Source: Cytophagaceae bacterium (GTDB taxonomy: Bacteria; Bacteroidota; Bacteroidia; Cytophagales; Spirosomataceae). Taken from it: a stretch of 15,064 bases of DNA. The stretch lies in assembly GCA_947471105.1 (NCBI GenBank), contig CANIYB010000023.1:1-15064 (forward strand). Direction: 5' to 3'. Positions 1 through 6,792 of this stretch are shown piece after piece (within the stretch, counting starts at the first letter, position 1; the number at the start of each line of letters is the position of its first letter). A program made the translations under genes and the position numbers. A model generated the notes under the pieces. It worked only from the letters and a program-made list of their open reading frames with translations. It had not been told where the DNA came from and did no database searches.

Positions 1-33
1 AGTGACCAATATTATCAATATATAAGAATAAAA

Positions 34-1473
34 ATGCAAATAGGAGTTAACGAATTGTGGAATAAGTGCTTAATGATAATCAAAGAAGATATATCAGAGC
101 ATAATTTCAATACATGGTTCACTCCCATTGTCCCATTGAAATTCTCAAACAATACACTGACACTTGAAGTTCCTTCACAATTTTTTTACGAGTGGCTTGA
201 AGAAAATTATGTTTCTATTTTCAGAAAAGCAATTGATCTAGTTATTGGTAAAAATGGGATGTTAGAATATTCGGTGGTCATTGACAAAGGCGATAGAAAA
301 AACCCTCCTATTACATTTAATTTACCGACCAACTTTTCAAATCAAAATTCGCAGAATACTTTTAATGAAAAGTATTCCAATAATCAACCTACTCATTCTA
401 AAAACCCTTTTCAATTTAAGGATTTAGATTCCTTAGAACTTGATTCATATTTGATCCCTAAATATACTTTTGATAAGTTTATTGAAGGTGACTGTAATCG
501 CCTAGGAAGAGCGGCCGGTATGGCTGTGTCAAATAAGCCTGGTTTAACGTCGTTTAATCCATTAATGATCTATGGTGGTGTGGGATTAGGGAAAACACAT
601 TTAATACAGGCTATAGGAAACCAAATTAAAGACCAGTTCCCTGAAAAATTTGTCTTGTATGTGTCAACGGAAAAATTTACGAATCAATTTGTTAATGCGA
701 TTAGAAACAATTCCATTGAAACCTTTACAAATTTTTACTTGCAAGTTGACGTACTTATAATAGACGATGTTCAATTTCTTTCTGGAAAAGAAAAAACACA
801 AGAAACTTTCTTTAATATTTTCAATCATTTACATCAATCAGGAAAACAAATAATACTTTCTTCTGACAGAGCACCAAGAGATTTGGCAGGAATGGAAGAT
901 CGTTTACTTAGTCGATTTAAATGGGGATTAACGGCAGACTTACAGCAACCAGATTTTGAAACACGTATTGCCATTATTCAGAAAAAGCTTCAAGACGATG
1001 GAATACAAATCAATATTGATGTCTTAGAGTATTTAGCTAACTCCATTCAGACAAACGTAAGAGAATTAGAGGGAGTCATCATTTCGTTAATGGCCCAGGC
1101 TTCATTAACACGAAAAGAAATCGATATTGAGTTAGCCAAAACAACACTAAAGAGTATCGTAAATGATCAAGAAAAAGAATTAAGTGTTGACAATATATTA
1201 GATGTAGTAACACTTCACTTTGATGTTGACCTACAAACACTACAAGGAAAATGTCGGAAAAAAGAAAATGTTTTTCCAAGACAAGTAGCCATGTACATGC
1301 TTAAAGAACTAACAAATTTGCCTTTAAAATCGATTGGATATCATTTTGGTGGCAGGGATCATAGCACGGTCATTCATGCCGTACAATCCATATCTGAGGC
1401 CATGGAAACTGACAAATCAGTGGAAAAAACGGTAAGAAAACTATTTAACCGATTCAACTTAAGCGCTAATTAA
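34..1473 (+). CDS. dnaA: Chromosomal replication initiator protein DnaA
   Basis: DnaA is the AAA+ ATPase that binds DnaA boxes, melts the origin and helps load the replicative helicase. All four domains are visible in 479 residues, a normal length. Domain I is at about 1-75, with the conserved tryptophan near residue 9 and an NTWF motif. A polar Asn-rich linker covers about 90-130. The AAA+ core has Walker A GGVGLGKT (181-188), Walker B LIIDD (241-245), sensor 1 SSDRAP (276-281) and an arginine-finger region around DRLLSRF (289-295). Domain IV carries the DNA-binding signature GRDHSTVIHA (440-449). The ATG at 34 fits the family N-terminus; an AGGAG at 42-46 lies inside the gene before an in-frame TTG, but starting there would trim the domain I helix. 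Only 33 bases lie upstream, so no promoter or origin can be judged. It faces recA across a shared terminator. Confidence 0.98.
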   Translation: MQIGVNELWNKCLMIIKEDISEHNFNTWFTPIVPLKFSNNTLTLEVPSQFFYEWLEENYVSIFRKAIDLVIGKNGMLEYSVVIDKGDRKNPPITFNLPTNFSNQNSQNTFNEKYSNNQPTHSKNPFQFKDLDSLELDSYLIPKYTFDKFIEGDCNRLGRAAGMAVSNKPGLTSFNPLMIYGGVGLGKTHLIQAIGNQIKDQFPEKFVLYVSTEKFTNQFVNAIRNNSIETFTNFYLQVDVLIIDDVQFLSGKEKTQETFFNIFNHLHQSGKQIILSSDRAPRDLAGMEDRLLSRFKWGLTADLQQPDFETRIAIIQKKLQDDGIQINIDVLEYLANSIQTNVRELEGVIISLMAQASLTRKEIDIELAKTTLKSIVNDQEKELSVDNILDVVTLHFDVDLQTLQGKCRKKENVFPRQVAMYMLKELTNLPLKSIGYHFGGRDHSTVIHAVQSISEAMETDKSVEKTVRKLFNRFNLSAN

Positions 1474-1476
1474 AAT

Positions 1477-1508
1477 AAAAAAGGAGTCAAAAAATTGACT
1501 CCTTTTTT
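1477..1508. terminator. Two-way terminator between dnaA and recA
   Basis: A perfect 14-base inverted repeat (1477-1490 and 1495-1508) surrounds a 4-base A loop. The GC-containing core GGAGTCAA/TTGACTCC is flanked by A6 on the left and T6 on the right, so it reads as a Rho-independent terminator on both strands. It starts 4 bases after the dnaA stop and ends 22 bases short of the recA stop, so it should end both convergent transcripts. Confidence 0.92.
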
Positions 1509-1530
1509 AGTATCAAACATCTATATATTA

Positions 1531-2595
1531 CTATTCAACTTCTGGAGCAACATCTTTGTCTAACAAGACATTTTCATTGCCTTTGATCTTTTCTTTAATT
1601 TTCATTTCTAATTCATCCATTAATTCAGGATTATCTTTAATCAAATCCTTAACAGCATCACGTCCTTGTCCTAATCTATTGCCATTATACGAAAACCAGG
1701 AACCTGATTTATCAATTACATTGAGGTCAACACCTAAATCCAATACCTCACCAGCTTTTGAAATACCTTCCCCATACATAATATCGAATTCAACCACTTT
1801 AAATGGAGGAGCTAATTTATTCTTTACAACTTTAACTCTTGTACGGTTACCAGTAATGGAATCTGCACTTTCTTTAATTTGACCTGCTCTGCGAATGTCT
1901 AATCGAACTGAAGCATAAAACTTAAGGGCATTTCCTCCAGTTGTTGTTTCTGGACTACCAAACATCACACCGATTTTATCTCTTAACTGATTAATAAAAA
2001 TGCAGCAACAACCCGTTTTATTAATAGTACCCGTTAGCTTACGAAGAGCTTGTGACATTAAGCGTGCTTGAAGTCCCATCTTAGAATCCCCCATTTCTCC
2101 TTCAATCTCTGCTTTAGGAACAAGAGCAGCCACCGAGTCGATCACAATAATGTCGATCGCACCTGAACTAATTAAATGTTCAGCAATTTCTAAAGCTTGT
2201 TCGCCATTATCTGGCTGAGAAATCAATAAGTTTTCAGTATCAATACCTAATTTTTCAGCATAGGCACGGTCAAATGCATGTTCTGCATCGATAAAAGCCG
2301 CTAAACCCCCAGCTTTTTGAGCTTCAGCAATGCAATGTAAAGTCAAGGTGGTTTTTCCCGAAGATTCAGGACCATATACTTCTACAACACGTCCACGAGG
2401 AATTCCACCAATCCCTAAAGCTAAGTCTAGTCCTAATGAACCCGTTGAAATAACAGGAACATCCATCACCTTACTATCAGATAATCGCATGACAGTACCC
2501 TTGCCATAAGCCTTATCTAATTTTTCTAATGTAGTTTGAAGTGCTTTTAATTTTTCAGAAGCTAGGCCTTGTGCATCGCCTGATTGTTTTGCCAT
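1531..2595 (-). CDS. recA: Recombinase RecA
   Basis: RecA forms ATP-dependent filaments on single-stranded DNA, drives strand exchange in recombinational repair and, where LexA exists, acts as its coprotease. The 354-residue protein has the full family layout. An N-terminal polymerisation helix is followed by Walker A GPESSGKT (75-82), the catalytic glutamate in FIDAEHAFD (E105), and Walker B IIVIDSV ending at D153. INQLR holds Q203, which senses ATP and DNA, and loop L2 spans about 209-226 (GSPETTTGGNALKF). The C-terminal tail is acidic, as usual. Three consecutive cysteines (196-198) lie just before INQLR. The ATG is followed by MAKQ and has no Shine-Dalgarno sequence, only an A/T-rich leader. 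A possible promoter lies at 2657-2690. The gene is transcribed alone, divergently from the DUF3108-type gene. Confidence 0.98.
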   Translation of the reverse strand: MAKQSGDAQGLASEKLKALQTTLEKLDKAYGKGTVMRLSDSKVMDVPVISTGSLGLDLALGIGGIPRGRVVEVYGPESSGKTTLTLHCIAEAQKAGGLAAFIDAEHAFDRAYAEKLGIDTENLLISQPDNGEQALEIAEHLISSGAIDIIVIDSVAALVPKAEIEGEMGDSKMGLQARLMSQALRKLTGTINKTGCCCIFINQLRDKIGVMFGSPETTTGGNALKFYASVRLDIRRAGQIKESADSITGNRTRVKVVKNKLAPPFKVVEFDIMYGEGISKAGEVLDLGVDLNVIDKSGSWFSYNGNRLGQGRDAVKDLIKDNPELMDELEMKIKEKIKGNENVLLDKDVAPEVE

Positions 2596-2656
2596 GTTTA
2601 TTTATTGATAATTTTGAATGTTCTTTTTTGAAATTGTATCTTTCAATTCGCTTTAA

Positions 2657-2690
2657 CAAAAATAGGAAATACGCATTAATAATTAATCAA
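2657..2690 (-). promoter_or_regulatory. Possible recA promoter (Bacteroidota type)
   Basis: On the minus strand, TATTTTTG (2664-2657) matches the Bacteroidota -7 element TAnnTTTG. A TTG (2690-2688) lies 23 bases upstream, at the long end of accepted spacing. Transcription would start near 2650, about 55 bases before the recA ATG. The region is very AT-rich, so a chance match is possible. Confidence 0.4.
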
Positions 2691-2745
2691 TTTTTAAGAT
2701 AAACTAATTGGATAAAATAATTCAATTTTTAAATACCCTTTTAAC

Positions 2746-3537
2746 GTGTTAAAAACCATTATTTCAGCAAAAATCAACTTATTTTTCATCAGTTTGCTGA
2801 TCATAGCCCAAAGCGCATGTGCGCAAGATTTATCGTTTTTAGATCAAACAGAATTATTGGACTATCGAATTCATCTAGGATTCATTAATGCGGCTAAAGC
2901 AACCGTAAAAAGCTCCCCCAATGTGACTTATTTACAATCAATGCCCACGAGAAAAATAGAAATCGAAGGTAGAACAATAGGTATATTAAATGTATTTAGT
3001 CCTGTCGTTGATTATTGGTCAGCCAACTTAGCCATAGAGACACGATTGCCATTAAAAACAGAAATGAAAAAAATAGAGGGGCGATATAAAAAAAACGAAA
3101 CCGTTATTTTTGAACAGAGTCAAGGTTTGGCAAAAATTTATTCTCCACAAAACAATCCAGTAAATAAAACCATTCCCATTTCAAAAGGCATGATGGACAT
3201 CATCGGGGGATATTTCTTTTTAAGAGATAAGAATTTAACCCAAATGAAAGTAGGTCAGTCATTAAGTGCAAAAATATTATTTGACGGGATCATTTATGAC
3301 ATTTTATTTATTGTCAAGGGTTTTGAGAATGTGGACGGAAAATTTGGCACCAAAAAATGCATCCGAACTTCATTGGTATTACCTAAAAACAATATGTTTA
3401 AGGATGAAGATGCCATTAGATTATGGATTAGTCAAGATAAATACCAAATACCCTTCAAAATGGAAGTCAACCTAAAAATAGGATTCCTCAGTATTGACTT
3501 GGAAAACTACATGATCCAAGGCAAACCCATTTATTAA
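2746..3537 (+). CDS. Secreted DUF3108-type protein of unknown function
   Basis: This is a 263-residue exported protein whose function is not known. A signal peptide is clear: a Lys-containing start, a hydrophobic stretch at about 9-21, then ACA (24-26) before QDL, which suits signal peptidase I cleavage. C25 is not in a proper lipobox (Q is at -3), so a lipoprotein is less likely. The mature part resembles DUF3108 proteins: a YRIHLGFINAAKA-like opening strand (about 40-52), the DIIGGYFFLRD segment, an FDGIIYDILF stretch, and a late LWISQDKYQIPFKME segment that recalls the family's 'WlS.D..r.Pv' pattern. The start is GTG; no in-frame ATG lies upstream before a stop at 2713, and the next ATG (codon 66) would remove the signal peptide. 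It lies between divergent recA and convergent phr, so it is probably transcribed alone. Confidence 0.75.
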   Translation: MLKTIISAKINLFFISLLIIAQSACAQDLSFLDQTELLDYRIHLGFINAAKATVKSSPNVTYLQSMPTRKIEIEGRTIGILNVFSPVVDYWSANLAIETRLPLKTEMKKIEGRYKKNETVIFEQSQGLAKIYSPQNNPVNKTIPISKGMMDIIGGYFFLRDKNLTQMKVGQSLSAKILFDGIIYDILFIVKGFENVDGKFGTKKCIRTSLVLPKNNMFKDEDAIRLWISQDKYQIPFKMEVNLKIGFLSIDLENYMIQGKPIY

Positions 3538-3550
3538 AATTTTATTTGCC
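3520..3550. terminator. Weak inverted repeat at the convergent gene ends
   Basis: GGCAAA (3520-3525) can pair with TTTGCC (3545-3550) around a 19-base AT-rich loop that contains both stop codons and the palindrome TAAAATTTTA. AAGGC/GCCTT (3518-3522 and 3555-3559) offers an alternative outer pairing. There is no clean T-run, so this is only a weak candidate for ending the two convergent transcripts. No better terminator is visible at this junction. Confidence 0.22.
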
Positions 3551-4840
3551 CAAAGCCTTCTTATATACTTCAAGCACACGTTTTCTGGCAAACTCATGAT
3601 TTACAATTGGGGTAGCATAGGTAAATTCCTGGAATTCGGGAACCCATTTTTTGATGTAAATACAGTTAGGGTCAAATTTTTGTGCTTGCAAGCTTGGATT
3701 AAATACCCTAAAATAAGGTGCCGCATCACAGCCAGAACCAGCTGCCCATTGCCAACCGCCATTATTGGCCGAAAAATCAAAATCAAGCAATTTTTCAGCA
3801 AAATATGTTTCACCCCAGCGCCAATCAATCAATAAATGTTTAACTAAAAAACTGGCCACCACCATGCGAACCCTATTGTGCATAAAACCCGTTTGGTTTA
3901 ATTCTCGCATACCGGCATCGACCATGGGATATCCTGTTTTTCCTTGTTTCCAGGCCTCAAACTCAACTTCATTATTTCTCCATTGGATATGATCATATTC
4001 CTTTCGAAAGGCTAATCCATTGCTTATGTGAGGAAAATGAAATAAAATATTACTGTAAAAATCACGCCATATTAATTCATTTAACCAAGTTTCAGAAGTC
4101 CCATTCGCCAGATTTACTAAAGATCGAATTGAAATAGTCCCAAAACGTAAATGAACGGAAAGCTTGGAAGTACCGTTTATGGCCGGAAAATCACGAGAGG
4201 CTTGATAATCTTTGATTAATTGATCTGTAACAAATTTTCCTGGAAACGATAATCCAGAAGGAGCAAAACCGATCGATTCTAAACTAGGCAAATCAGATTT
4301 TATATCAGTATAATTCGTCAAATTTTCCGAAGGATAAATAGTTACAGGTTCATTTTTTAAACGATCCTTCCATTTATTGGCATAAGGCGTAAAAACGGTA
4401 TAAGGAGTACCTTGTCCACTCAACACTTCATTCTTCTCAAAAATTACATGATCCTTAAACGTATGAAAACTAATCTTTTTTGAGTTCGCCAACTGCTTAA
4501 TTTCCTCATCCCGTTGAATCGCATATTTCTCATGATCATGATTCAAATAAATGGCTTGCACATCATATTCACTGGTCAATTTCTCGAAAACATGTAATGG
4601 ATGATCGTGGAAAATCGAAATATCTCCGGCTTGTTGGCAAATCAATGATTTAAGCGTTGCTAAAGCTTGATGAATAAACTCAACTCGGCCATCCTTTTTT
4701 GAAGGCAAGCGAGATAAAATAGCTTTATCAAAAATAAAAATCGGCAAAACGGGATAAGGGCCAGACAAAGCTTGAAATAATCCATGATTATCTTCTATTC
4801 GCAAATCTCTCCGAAACCAAAATACTGAAACTTTTTTCAT
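3542..4840 (-). CDS. phrB: Class I CPD photolyase (deoxyribodipyrimidine photo-lyase)
   Basis: This FAD enzyme uses blue light to split cyclobutane pyrimidine dimers in DNA. The 432-residue protein has the N-terminal antenna-binding fold, opening with VFWFRRDLR (6-14), and the C-terminal FAD/DNA-binding helical domain. That domain includes TSKLSVHLRFG (224-234), ELIWRDFY (255-262), DAGMREL (308-314), HNRVRM (321-326) and NNGGWQW (359-365). By spacing against E. coli PhrB, the electron-transfer triad is W287, W340 and W363 (W306, W359 and W382 in E. coli). N359 matches N378, the asparagine near flavin N5 typical of CPD photolyases rather than plant-type cryptochromes. A DNA-repair role is therefore favoured; the antenna chromophore cannot be told. 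The length is slightly short for the family (E. coli about 470). The stop is 4 bases from the end of the convergent DUF3108-type gene. Confidence 0.93.
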   Translation of the reverse strand: MKKVSVFWFRRDLRIEDNHGLFQALSGPYPVLPIFIFDKAILSRLPSKKDGRVEFIHQALATLKSLICQQAGDISIFHDHPLHVFEKLTSEYDVQAIYLNHDHEKYAIQRDEEIKQLANSKKISFHTFKDHVIFEKNEVLSGQGTPYTVFTPYANKWKDRLKNEPVTIYPSENLTNYTDIKSDLPSLESIGFAPSGLSFPGKFVTDQLIKDYQASRDFPAINGTSKLSVHLRFGTISIRSLVNLANGTSETWLNELIWRDFYSNILFHFPHISNGLAFRKEYDHIQWRNNEVEFEAWKQGKTGYPMVDAGMRELNQTGFMHNRVRMVVASFLVKHLLIDWRWGETYFAEKLLDFDFSANNGGWQWAAGSGCDAAPYFRVFNPSLQAQKFDPNCIYIKKWVPEFQEFTYATPIVNHEFARKRVLEVYKKALGK

Positions 4841-4899
4841 AACGTACAGTTCATTTAAAGCAGAACAAAGGGATTATATAAAGGTTTTGAAAATTTACC

Positions 4900-4931
4900 T
4901 TGACAAGCCCCCTTTGAAAAGTGTATATTTG
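4900..4931 (+). promoter_or_regulatory. Promoter of the queA operon (Bacteroidota type)
   Basis: TTG (4900-4902, within TTGACA) and TATATTTG (4924-4931) are separated by 21 bases. They match the Bacteroidota -33 TTG and -7 TAnnTTTG elements exactly. Transcription should start near 4938, giving a leader of about 95 bases before queA. A short dyad, AAGGT (4881-4885) and ACCTT (4897-4901), overlaps the -33 element and could be an operator, but the evidence is thin. Confidence 0.65.
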
Positions 4932-4978
4932 CAAATTGATAATTTTCTCAGCGAAAATAATCATTAATTTAATGTCGT

Positions 4979-5000
4979 TTAAACTCTATTTTGAGTTTAA
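4979..5000 (+). promoter_or_regulatory. Hairpin in the queA leader
   Basis: TTAAACTC (4979-4986) and GAGTTTAA (4993-5000) form a perfect 8-base stem with a 6-base loop. It lies inside the predicted leader, 33 bases before the queA ATG. No T-run follows, so it is not an intrinsic terminator. The leader does not show the GGUUC and A-rich tail pattern of a preQ1-I riboswitch. A role in mRNA stability or translation is possible; chance in AT-rich DNA is also possible. Confidence 0.35.
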
Positions 5001-5033
5001 TATTTACAAAACTTTAATTCAAAACCCATCCGA

Positions 5034-6086
5034 ATGAAATTATCTGAATTCAGATTTGATTTACCCCAAAGTTTAATTGCCTTAAATCCTACAGAAAATC
5101 GAGAAGATGCACGTATGATGGTGATTAACCGAAAAGAAAAAACCATTGAACATAAAAAATTCACAGACATCATTGACTATTTTGGAGATGGTGATGTGTT
5201 AGTAACCAATAATACCAAAGTATTCCCAGCGCGTTTATACGGAAACAAGGAAAAGACGGGAGCACAAATTGAAGTATTTCTTTTGAGGGAATTAAATCGT
5301 GAGCATAGACTTTGGGATGTGTTAGTCGATCCAGCTAGAAAAATTAGAGTAGGAAATAAATTATATTTTGGTGATTCTGATTTAGTTGCCGAGGTGATTG
5401 ACAATACTACGTCAAGAGGTCGTACGATTCGTTTTTTATATGATGGCGACCATGATGCTTTAATGCAAGCGATTCACGAGTTGGGTGAAACTCCACTTCC
5501 AGATGAAATTCGATTAAAAAGAGCTGCTACAGAAGATGATAGAGAGCGTTTTCAAACGATTTATGCAGAACATGTAGGCGCGGTAGCAGCACCCACAGCC
5601 GGTCTTCATTTCTCTAAAATTGTCATGAAAAAAATGGAGCTCAATGGGGTTCAATTCTCCCCTATCACGCTTCATGTGGGTTTAGGTACCTTTAGGCAAG
5701 TAGATGTCGAGGATTTAACCAAGCATAAAACAGATTCTGAGCATTTCATTATCAATGAAGCAACATGCGGATTTGTCAACGAGGCTTTGGATAATAAAAA
5801 ACATGTGTTGGCCATCGGAACGACTGTTATGAAAGCGTTAGAATCTTCTGTTTCTGCTAGCGGACATTTAAAACCTATCAATAGCTGGACTGATAAATTT
5901 ATTTTTCCTCCTTACGAGTTTAAAATACCTACAGCCTTGTTAACTAATTTTCATTTACCTGAATCCATTTTATATATGATGGCATCGGCTTTTGGAAGTT
6001 ATGAATTAGTTCAGGAGGCTTATAAGCAAGCTATTAAAGAAAAATATCGATTCTTTAGTTATGGAGATGTAATGTTAATCATCTAA
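5034..6086 (+). CDS. queA: S-adenosylmethionine:tRNA ribosyltransferase-isomerase QueA
   Basis: QueA transfers and rearranges the ribosyl group of S-adenosylmethionine onto preQ1 at tRNA position 34, forming epoxyqueuosine, the step before the final reduction to queuosine. The 350-residue protein is full length and collinear with the family. It has an MKLSEFRFDLP start, LVTNNTKVFPARL (56-68), QTIYAEHVGAVAAPTAGLHF (174-193), LHVGLGTF (213-220), AIGTTVMKALE (260-270), TNFHLPES (304-311) and the closing YRFFSYGDVML (338-348). It is the first gene of a tight operon; ispD begins 9 bases after its stop. The leader has a good promoter and a small hairpin. No Shine-Dalgarno sequence is visible before the ATG, as is usual in Bacteroidota. 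No other queuosine gene lies in the window. Confidence 0.97.
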   Translation: MKLSEFRFDLPQSLIALNPTENREDARMMVINRKEKTIEHKKFTDIIDYFGDGDVLVTNNTKVFPARLYGNKEKTGAQIEVFLLRELNREHRLWDVLVDPARKIRVGNKLYFGDSDLVAEVIDNTTSRGRTIRFLYDGDHDALMQAIHELGETPLPDEIRLKRAATEDDRERFQTIYAEHVGAVAAPTAGLHFSKIVMKKMELNGVQFSPITLHVGLGTFRQVDVEDLTKHKTDSEHFIINEATCGFVNEALDNKKHVLAIGTTVMKALESSVSASGHLKPINSWTDKFIFPPYEFKIPTALLTNFHLPESILYMMASAFGSYELVQEAYKQAIKEKYRFFSYGDVMLII

Positions 6087-6095
6087 TTATTTTGT

Positions 6096-6788
6096 GTGAA
6101 AAAAATCGCAATCATTGTTGCTGGTGGGACTGGTCTTCGTATGAATAGTACTATACCTAAACAATTTTTACTACTACAAGGAAAACCTGTATTATTTCAC
6201 ACATTAAATCAATTCAAAGAAGCAGATTCCAGCATTTTATTATATGTTGTTTTGCCCAAGGGTCAAATGGATTTTTGGGCAAAATTATGTACTGAATTTC
6301 CAGAGATAATCAAATTAACTCCCCATATCTTGGTTGAGGGAGGTGAAACGCGATTTCATTCAAGCCAAAATGGCCTAGCGGCCATCACAGAAACAGAAGA
6401 TTGCCTAATAGCTATTCATGATGGTGTTCGCCCTTTAATCAGACCTGAATTGATTTCATCTGCTTTTAAATCTGCTGAATTACATGGGAATGCCATATTA
6501 TCCGTTCCAGCTAAAGATTCCATTAGAAAATATGATCGTATTTTAAAGAAATATGTTTCCGTTAAAAGAGATGAAATTCGAATTATTCAAACGCCTCAAA
6601 TCTTCAAATTAAATTCGTTAAGAAAAGCTTTTAATCAAACATATAGTACGGAATTTACGGATGATGCCAGCGTCGTTGAGTCCATGGGTGAAACCATTCA
6701 TTTAGTTGACGGAGATTATGCCAATTTAAAAATTACCACCCCCGAGGACTTAATCCTCGCGGAAAGCCTAAGTAAATCTGCCTTTTAA
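6096..6788 (+). CDS. ispD: 2-C-methyl-D-erythritol 4-phosphate cytidylyltransferase IspD
   Basis: IspD joins CTP and methylerythritol phosphate to make CDP-methylerythritol, the third step of the MEP route to isoprenoid precursors. The 230-residue protein is a typical length. The CTP-binding loop is AGGTGLRM (9-16), and IPKQF follows (20-24). R15 and K22 sit 7 apart, like the transition-state residues R20 and K27 of E. coli IspD. Further family signatures are GGETRFHS, IHDGVRPLI (usually HDGARPLV), the TPQIF motif, the TEFTDDASV motif and a terminal GDYANLKITTPEDL. The start is GTG, 9 bases after queA; the next in-frame ATG (codon 16) lies inside the CTP loop, so GTG must be the start. The gap to the RND gene is 4 bases, so cotranscription and coupled translation are likely. 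Confidence 0.96.
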   Translation: MKKIAIIVAGGTGLRMNSTIPKQFLLLQGKPVLFHTLNQFKEADSSILLYVVLPKGQMDFWAKLCTEFPEIIKLTPHILVEGGETRFHSSQNGLAAITETEDCLIAIHDGVRPLIRPELISSAFKSAELHGNAILSVPAKDSIRKYDRILKKYVSVKRDEIRIIQTPQIFKLNSLRKAFNQTYSTEFTDDASVVESMGETIHLVDGDYANLKITTPEDLILAESLSKSAF

Positions 6789-6792
6789 ATCT

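Noticed and set aside
1556..1882. A 108-codon open frame opposite recA, and similar frames opposite the RND, MFS, photolyase and ABC-F genes
   Set aside because: These lie entirely opposite well-identified genes in other frames, have no recognisable domains, and their composition reflects the gene on the other strand.
1998..2010. Three consecutive cysteine codons in recA (residues 196-198) as a possible metal or redox site
   Set aside because: They fall in the strand just before the INQLR motif, where other RecA proteins have small hydrophobic residues, and I recall the same pattern in other Bacteroidota RecA proteins. No other cysteine ligand is clustered with them in the sequence.
2584..2616. 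TTG plus TAATTTTG on the + strand as promoter of the DUF3108-type gene
   Set aside because: The elements match the consensus, but they overlap the recA start and would give a leader of over 120 bases in very AT-rich DNA. I judged it too likely to be chance to list as a feature.
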